Below are positions 57,003 to 64,000 of a DNA stretch of 64,000 nucleotides, in pieces. Below the pieces are notes generated by a model. That model saw nothing but the letters and a program-made list of their open reading frames with translations, was not told the DNA's origin and made no database searches. The first letter of the stretch is position 1. Every line of letters begins with the position of its first letter. Made by a program: the position numbers and the translations under genes. Source of the DNA: Desmodus rotundus (Eukaryota > Chordata > Mammalia > Chiroptera > Phyllostomidae); assembly GCF_022682495.2 (NCBI RefSeq), contig NC_071395.1, positions 59,039,242 through 59,103,241 on the forward strand, written 5' to 3'.

Positions 57003-57226
57003 GAATATTTTTTAAAAATATTTTATTTATTTATTTCCAGAGAGAGGGGAAGGGAAGAAGAGAGGGACAGGAACATCAATGTGTGGTTGCCTCTTGTGCG
57101 CCCCCAGCTGGGGTCCTGGCCTGTAACCCAGGCATGGGCCGTGACTGGGAATTGAACCAGTGACTCTTCGGTTTAGAGGCCAGCACTGAATCCATCTAGC
57201 CACATCAGCCAGGGCAATATTTTTAA
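57003..57226 (-). mobile_element. Ves-type SINE
   Basis: The minus strand has the Ves tRNA-like head (57214-57140), the CCATGCCTGGGTTACAGGCC block and an A-rich tail. GAATATTTTTTA (57003) and CAATATTTTTAA (57215) look like the target duplication. Confidence 0.85.
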
Positions 57227-57950
57227 GAGTCAATATTATCTAAAGGGGTGTGCAGATTCAGTGCAATCTTTAACAAAAGTTCAGTGGATTTTTTTCAGAA
57301 GTGGATGAGCTAATCTTTCAATGCCTCTGGTATTGCAAGGGCTCCCAAATAGCCAGAACACTCTTGAAGAAAAAGAACAAAGTTGGAGGACTAACATTAC
57401 CTGAGTTCAAAATTTACTACAAAAACTACAACAAAAGTAATCAAAAGAGAGTGATTCCAGCATAATAATAGGCACATAGACCACTGGAATAGGATTGAGA
57501 GCCCAGAAATAAGCCCATATTATCTATGGTTAACTGTTTTTGAACAACTGAGTAAAATAGTTTCTTTCACAAATGGTGTTAGCACAACTGGTAAACAATG
57601 CAAAGAATAAAATTGGACAATTAACACATACTATGTACAAAAATTAACTCTAAATGGACCAACAACTTAAACATTAAAGCTAAAATCATAAAACTATTAG
57701 GAAAAAATAGAAGTAAATCTTCATGGCCTTGGATTTGGCAATGGATTCTTAGATATAACAAAATGAAAGTAGATAAATTACACTTAATCAAAATGAAAAA
57801 CTTATGTGCGTCAAAGACATTATGAAGAAAGTGAAAAGACAACATACAGCATGGGAGAAAATTTGCAAGTCATTTAGATAATGAAGGTCTAGTATTCAGA
57901 ATATATAAAGAAGAAAAAGAGAAACAACTCAATTTGAAAAATAGACAGAG
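57227..57950 (+). mobile_element. Ancient L1 ORF2 fragment (right of SINE)
   Basis: Continuation of the L1 at 56455 with sequence equivalent to the ORF2 C-terminal third, for example CATAGACCACTGGAATAGGA near 57475. Confidence 0.7.
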
Positions 57951-58440
57951 AAGAAGAGGCATCGAAATTGGAAAGGAAGAAGTAAACTTAATTGTTCGCA
58001 GATGACATAATACTGTATATATAGAGCCCTAAATATTCCACCAACAAACTACTAGAACTGATAAACGAATTCAGTAAAATAGCAGGATACAAAATAAATA
58101 TCCAGAAATTAGTTGTATTTTTATACACCAATAATGAACTATCAGAAAGAGTAACTAAGTAAACAATTGCATTTACAATTTCATTAAAAAAATGAAATAC
58201 CTAGTAATAAACTTAACCAAGGAGGTAAAAGACCTGTACTTGGAAAATTATATGACACTGGAGAAAGAAATTGTAGAAGATAGAAATAAATGAAAGCATA
58301 TATGGTTCTCGCAGATAGGAAGAATGAATATTATTAAATACCCGTACTACCCAAAGCAATCTATAGATTCAATGCAATTCCTATCAAAGTGCCAATAACT
58401 TATGTCACAGAACTAGAATAAATAATCCAAAAATATATTC
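57951..58440 (+). mobile_element. Second ancient L1 ORF2 fragment
   Basis: The RT region starts again (GCAGATGACATAATACTGTA near 57999), repeating a part already seen at 56700, so this is a separate fragment rather than a continuation. Confidence 0.65.
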
Positions 58441-59482
58441 ACTTAACTTTAAAAATTATTTTATTGTTGTTCAAGTACAGTTCTCTCCATTTACTCCCCA
58501 CCACTTCCCCCCCACCCCCAACCCCAGCCATCCCCACCTCCCTCCCTTGATTACAGACCCACTTGGTTTTGTCTGTGTCCTTTATAGTTGTTGCTGAAAA
58601 ACCTTCCCATCTTCCCCGCCCCCCCCTCACCCCGCCAATTATCCCCTCTCACCTTCCCTCTGGTTACTGTCAGATTGTTCTTAATTTCAATGTCTCTGGT
58701 TATATTTTGCTTGCTTGTTTGTTGTGTTGATTAGGTCCCAGTTAAAGGTGAGATCATATGGTATTTGTCTTTCACCACCTGGCTTATTTCACTTAGCATA
58801 ATACTCTCCAGTTCCATTCATGCTTTTGCAAAGGATAGGAGCTCCTTATTTCTTTCTGCTGCATAGCATTTCATTGTGTAAATGTACCATAGTTTTTTGA
58901 CCCATTCATTTACTGATGGGCACTTAGGTTGCTTCCAGCACTTGGCTATTGTAAGTTGTGCTGCTATGAACATTGGGGTGCATAGGTTCTTATGCATTGG
59001 TGTTTCAGGGTTCTAAGGATATAATCCTAGCTGTGAAATTGCCAGGTCAAAGGGCAGTTCCATTTTTAGTTTTCTGAGGAAATTCCATACTGTTTTCCAC
59101 AGTGGCTGCATCAGTCTACATTCCCACCAACAGTGCAGCATTCCCTTTTCTCCACATCCTCTCCAACACTTGTTTGTTGATATGTTTAAGATGGCCATTC
59201 TCACTGGTGTGAAGTGCTATCTCATTGTGGTTTTAATTTGAATCTCTCTGGTGGCTAGTGATACTAAGCATCTTTTCATATGTCTCTGGGCCCTCTGTAT
59301 GTCCTCCTTGCAAAGTGTCATTTCATGTCTTTTGCCCATGTTTTAATTGGTTTTTTTGTCTTCCTGGAGAGGAGTCATGAGAATACTTTATATATTTTGG
59401 AGATCAAACCCTTGTGTGAGGTATCATTGGCAAATATGTTTTCCCATATTGTTGGTTCTTTTTTCATTTTGATGCTGTTTTT
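58441..59482 (-). mobile_element. L1 3' UTR and ORF2 C-terminus, minus strand
   Basis: A C-rich 3' UTR (58475-58660) and a broken ORF2 C-terminal part ([17 protein letters not shown] at about 59013-59065 in minus reading). It ends at the HAL1-like element. Confidence 0.8.
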
Positions 59483-61435
59483 TAAATATATTTATTGATT
59501 GTGCTATTACAGTTGTCCCATTTCCCCCCTTCACTCTACTCCATCCTGCCCACCCTCTCCCTCCCACATTTCCCCCTGTAGTTCATGTCCATGGGTTATA
59601 AGTTCTTTGACTTCTACATTTCCTATACTATTCTTATCCTCCCCCTGTCTATTTTCTACCTACCATTTATGATACTTATTCTCTGTATCTTTACCCCCTC
59701 TCTCCCCCTCCCACTCCCCTGTTGATAACCTTCCATATGATCTCCATTTCTGTGATTCTGTTCTTGTTCTAGGTGTTTGTTTAGTTTTGTTTTTGTTTTA
59801 GATGTGGTTATTAATAACTGTGAGTTTGTTGTCATTTTACTGTTTGTATTTTTGATCTTCTTTAGAAGATAATTCCCTTTATCATTTCATATAATAAGGG
59901 CTTGGTGATGACGAACTCCTTTAACTTGACCTTATCTGAGAAGCACTTTATCTGCCCTTCCATTCTAAATGATAGTTTTGCTGGATAGAGTAATCTTGGA
60001 TGTAAGTCCTTGCCTTTCAGGACTTTGAATACTTCTTGCCAGTCCCTTCTTGCCTGCAAGGTCTCTTTTGAGAAATCAGCTGACAGTCTAATGGGCACTC
60101 ATTTGTAGGTAACTATCTCTTTTCTCTTGCTGCTTCTAAGATTCTCTCCTTACCTTTCATCTTGGGTAATGTAATTATGATGTGCCTTGGTGTGTTCCTC
60201 CTTGGGTCCAACTTCTTTGGGATTCTCTGGGCTTCTTGGACTTCCTGGAAGTCTATTTCCTTTAACAGATTAGGGAAGTTCTCCTTCATTATGTTTTCAA
60301 ATAAGTTTTCAATTTTTTGTTCTTCCTCTTCTCCTTCTGGTACCCCTATGATTTGGATGTTGGACGTTTCAAGATGTCCTGGAGGTTCCTAAGCCTCTCC
60401 TCATTTTTTCTGAATTCTTGTTTCTTCATTCTGTTCTGGTTAAATGTTTATTTCTTCCTTCTGTTCCAAACTGATGATTTGAGTTCCGATATCCTTCCTG
60501 CCACTGTTGGTTCTGTGTACATTTTCCTTTATTTCTCTTAGCATAGCCTTCATTTCTTCACCTAATTTGCAACCATATTCAACCCTTTCTGTGAGCATCC
60601 TGATTACCAGTTCTTTGCACTGTGCATCTGATAGGTTGGCTACCTCTTCATTGCTTATTTGTATTTTTTTCTGGTGCTTTGATTTGTTCTTTCATTTAGG
60701 CTTTTTTTTTTTTTTTTTCCTTCTCTGTGCATCTGTTAGGTAGTAAGGGGCGGAGCCTTAGGTGTTCACCAGGGTGGGGCAACCCACATTGCTTCCTTGT
60801 GATACTGTATGTGGGGGAGTGATATGAGGGGGAACAATGCAGCTTGCTCTGCTATCTGCTGGTTTTCAGTCACTTCCCCTGCTACCCACAATCAAATTGG
60901 GCCCTTCTGGTGCTGATTCCTGGGTGGGTGGGCTTGTGTACATTATAGGGCCCTGTGGATCTCTTCAAGAACTCTCCTGTGAGGCTGGGAGTTTCTCTGG
61001 CTATCACCTCAACCCCCACATGTGTTTTCAGTCAGAGATTTGAGGCTTTATTTCCCTGTGCTGGAACTCTGGGTTGAGCAGTGTGTCTTACTCCCAGTTG
61101 TTCCTCCCGTTTATCTGCACAAATGTGGGACTGCCAGTCCACAATCTGCTGTCTCACCGGGTCCACCAGTCACTGACTTGGCCGCAAGCTGCAGCCTTGC
61201 CCACTCTGGTCCTCCAGCCACCGTCTTGTGGGGAGTCCTCTCTGCCTGGCTGCACATCTCCGCTCCTCCTACGGATCTGGATGAATGGTTCTTCTTTAGC
61301 TCCTTGGTTGTTGGACTTCCATATAGTTCAATTTTCTGACAGTTCTGGTTGTTTTTTGTTTTTAAGTGTGTTGTTGTACTTCTTTTGGTTGTACAAGGAG
61401 CCACAGTGTGTCCACCTACCTCTCCATCTTGGCCA
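59483..61435 (-). mobile_element. HAL1-like element, minus strand
   Basis: The same structure as at 15359-17284: 3' UTR (59485-59860), ORF1 (about 60695-59862), 5' UTR to a CAAGATGGAGAGGTAGG start at 61435, no ORF2. Flanking L1 sequences are ORF2 but not contiguous: about 570 bp of the matching region is missing between them, and I find no target duplication. Confidence 0.75.
59862..60695 (-). pseudogene. HAL1-like ORF1, decayed
   Basis: In minus reading, the C-terminal block PIRLSADFSKETLQARRDWQ (about 60095-60036) and the RRM region (EEEEQKIENLFE around 60325-60290) are recognisable. Start near 60695. Several stops and frameshifts. Confidence 0.7.
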
Positions 61436-61439
61436 GAAG

Positions 61440-63838
61440 TCCTGTCATTGGTATTTTATTATGCATTGTGTTGAATCTATAAGTTGCTTTGGGTATTATG
61501 GACATTTTGATGATTTTAACTCTTCCTATCCATGAATGTGGTACATGCTTCCATTTGTTTGTGTCTTCAGTGTTGTGTAGTTTGCTGAGTAGAAGTCTTT
61601 TACATCCTTGTTAGCTTTATTCCTAGGTATTTTATTTTTCTTGTTGCTATATCAAATGGGATTTTTTTCCTGATTTCTGTTTCTGATATTTCACTGTTGG
61701 TGTACAAAAATGCCTTTGATTTCCGAATATTGAGTTTGTATCCCACTGTTTTGCCAAATTCACTTATTAGGTCTGGTAGTTTTTTGGTGGAATCTATAGG
61801 ATTTTCTATATACACTGTCATGCCATCTGCAAACAATGACAGTTTTGCTTCCTCTTTTCCAATTTGGATGCCTTTTATTTCTTCTTCTTGTCTGATTGCT
61901 ATGGCAATCTTCTTGTCTAATTCCAATACTATGTTGAATAGGAGTGGTGAAAGCAGACCTCCTTGTCTTGTTCCTGATTTTACTGGGAAAGCTTTTAGTT
62001 TTTCCCCATTGAGTATCATGTTGGTTGTAGGTCTCTCATATATGGCCTTTATTAGGTTGAGGAATGCTTCCTGTATTCCCACTTTGCTGAGTGTTTTTAT
62101 CATAAATGGGTGCTGTACCTTATCAAGTGCTTTTTCCTCATCTATTGCTATGATCATGTGATTTTTGTCTTTCCTTTTTTGTGTGTGACGTACTACGTTT
62201 ATTGATTTGTGAATATTGTACCATACTTGCATCCCTGGGATGAAATTTACTTGATCATGGCATATATTTTTAATGTATCGCTGGATGAGCTTTACCAATA
62301 TTTTGTTGAGGATTTTAGTGTTTATGTTCATCAGCAATATTGGCCTGAAGTTTTCTTTCTTTGTTATGTCTTTATCGGTTTTGGGGTAAGGATAATGCTG
62401 ACTTCATAAAAGAGTTTGGGAGTCTTCTGTCTTCTTGTATTTTTTGGAATAGTATGTGAAGGATAGGGTTTAGCTCATCATTAAAGGCGTTGTAGAATTC
62501 TCCTGTGAAACCCTGGGGTACAGGGCTTTTGTGTATGAGCAGTTTTTGGTTACTGTTTCAATTTCATCAGGTGTTATTGGCCTGTTCGGGCTTTCTGCTT
62601 CTTCTTCATTGAGCTTTGGAAGATTATATTTTTCTAGAAATTTGTCCATTTCACCTAGGTTTTCAAATTTCTTGGCGTATAGTTCTTTGTAGTAATTTCT
62701 TACAATCCTTTGTATTTCTGTGGTATCAGTTGTAATCTCTCCTCTTTCATTTCTAATTGTGTTTATTTGGATCCTCTCTCTTCTTTTCTTGATGAGTCTG
62801 CTCAAAGGCTTGTTGATTTTGTTTATCTTTCCAAAGAACCAGCTCCTGGATCCATTGATCCTTAGAATTGTGCTTTTGGTCTCTATGTCATTTAATTCTG
62901 CTCTGATCTTGGTTATTTCCTTCCTTCTGTTTGCTCTTGGCTGTCTTTGTTGTTGTTCCTCGAGTTCTTGTAGGCATAGGGTTGGGCTGTTTACTTGAAA
63001 TGTTTCTACCTTTTTTTTTTGGTAGGCCTGTATTGCTATGAACTTTCCTCTCAGGACTGTCTTCACTGTGTCCCATAAGTTTTGGACTGTTGGGAGTTCA
63101 TTTTCATTTGTTTCCAGAAATATTTTGATTTCTTCCCTAATCTCATTCTTGACCCATTCATTGTTTTATAGCAAGCTATTCAATCTCCATGACTTTGAAT
63201 GTTTTTGAATTTTTTCTTTGAGGTTGGTTTTGAGTTTCAGTCCCTTGTGGTCAGAGATAATGTTTGATATCATTTCAGTTTTCTTGAATTTGTTGAGGCT
63301 TGTTTTTTGTCCTACCATGTGGTCTATCTTTGAAAATGATCCATGTGCATTTAAAAAGAATGTGTATTTTGCTTCTTTGGGACGAAAGTCTCTCTACATT
63401 TCAGTTAAGTCCACTTCATCTATGACATTGTTCAATGCCTCAATATCTTTGTCGATATTTTGTTTGGAAGATCTGTTTATTTTTGACAGTGGGGTGTCAA
63501 AAGCTCCCAGTATAATTGTGTGCTGTCAATATCTTTCTTGAAGTCCTCCAAGATTTTCCTTGTGTATTTTGGTGTTCCAGTTTTGGGTGCTTATATATTT
63601 ACAATATTTATGTCTTCCTGATGGATTCTTCTGTTACTTATAAAGAAGTGTCCTGTGTCTCTTTTTATGGCCTTTGTTTTGAAATCTCTTTGTCTGATAT
63701 TAGTGTTGCTATGCAGGCTTTTTTTTTTTTTTTCTGTCCATTTGCTTGGAATATTTGTTTCCAGACCTTCACTTTCTGTCCATTTTGTTCTCAGGTGGGT
63801 GTGTTGTAGGCAGCATATGCGTGGATCATGGTTTTTAT
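61440..63838 (-). mobile_element. L1 ORF2 fragment, minus strand
   Basis: It covers the RT domain (open piece 62337-61600 with [12 protein letters not shown], where the second catalytic Asp of the FADD box is Gly) and the endonuclease domain to about 63838. Further breaks near 62400-62560. It may be the same L1 as 58441-59482. Confidence 0.8.
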
Positions 63839-63844
63839 TTTTAT

Positions 63845-64000
63845 TTTAATTTTTAATTTAATTTTTATTGTTATTCAATTACAGTTGTATGCCTTTTCTC
63901 CCCTTCCTTCCACCCCACCCCAGCTGAACCCACCTCCCTCCCCCACCCCCACCATCCCCCCCGATTTTCTCCATGTGTCCTTTATAATAGTTCTGCAATC
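63845..64000 (-). mobile_element. Start of another L1 3' end, runs off the window
   Basis: T-rich tail then TTATTGTTATTCAATTACAG and a C-rich 3' UTR, nearly the same as 5785-5960. It sits in the L1 endonuclease region and continues past the window's end. Confidence 0.8.

Noticed and set aside
1..64000. PGBD2, the human neighbour of ZNF692
   Set aside because: I looked for piggyBac transposase-like coding sequence on both strands and saw none; it may lie beyond the window.

Overview
This is nuclear DNA from a mammal, most likely a microbat (Yangochiroptera). Four tRNA-derived SINEs of the Ves type, recently active L1 elements and class I and class II endogenous retroviruses (ERVs) support this. 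The species call is inference, and nothing in the window looks bacterial or viral-episomal.

The only recognisable host gene is at the left edge: the first coding exon of ZNF692 on the minus strand (258-433), with a CpG-island promoter (about 434-1160) and a plausible non-coding exon 1 and intron. The rest of the gene lies left of the window. From about 1.2 kb to the right end I see no other host gene; the DNA is nested retroelements.

Layout. 2.1-2.9 kb: an old, probably MaLR-like repeat. 3.0-21.4 kb: one very old minus-strand L1, split by a nearly full-length younger L1 (5777-12652; intact ORF1, broken ORF2, extra GC-rich 5' segment), by a Ves SINE, and by a small class II-like ERV (14239-19330) that itself carries a half-L1 (HAL1-like) insertion. 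21.4-22.0 kb: L2 remnant. 23.2-28.3 kb: a defective betaretrovirus-like (HML-like) ERV. 30.1-39.3 kb: a defective gammaretrovirus-like ERV with a solo LTR, a SINE and an L1 scrap inside it. 42.5-46.9 kb: old HAL1/L1 5' regions plus a 5'-inverted L1. 46.9-53.6 kb: a second nearly full-length L1, plus strand, decayed. 53.6-56.2 kb: a HAL1-like element split by a solo LTR with a clean 6-bp target duplication. 56.4-64 kb: old L1 fragments, another HAL1-like copy and the start of a further L1.

The most unusual object is the ERV at 14239-19330. Its two LTRs are in inverted orientation with both U5 ends facing outward, yet one 6-bp target-site duplication (TGGTTG) flanks it, and the empty site can be aligned to a second copy of the target repeat at 46.6-46.8 kb. 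Other points of interest are the repeated HAL1-like architecture, the GC-rich segment carried in front of the younger L1, and a conserved polypyrimidine tract plus splice-acceptor-like site in the L1 5' UTR.

All calls come from reading the sequence by eye. Family names rest on remembered consensus features, not on searches.
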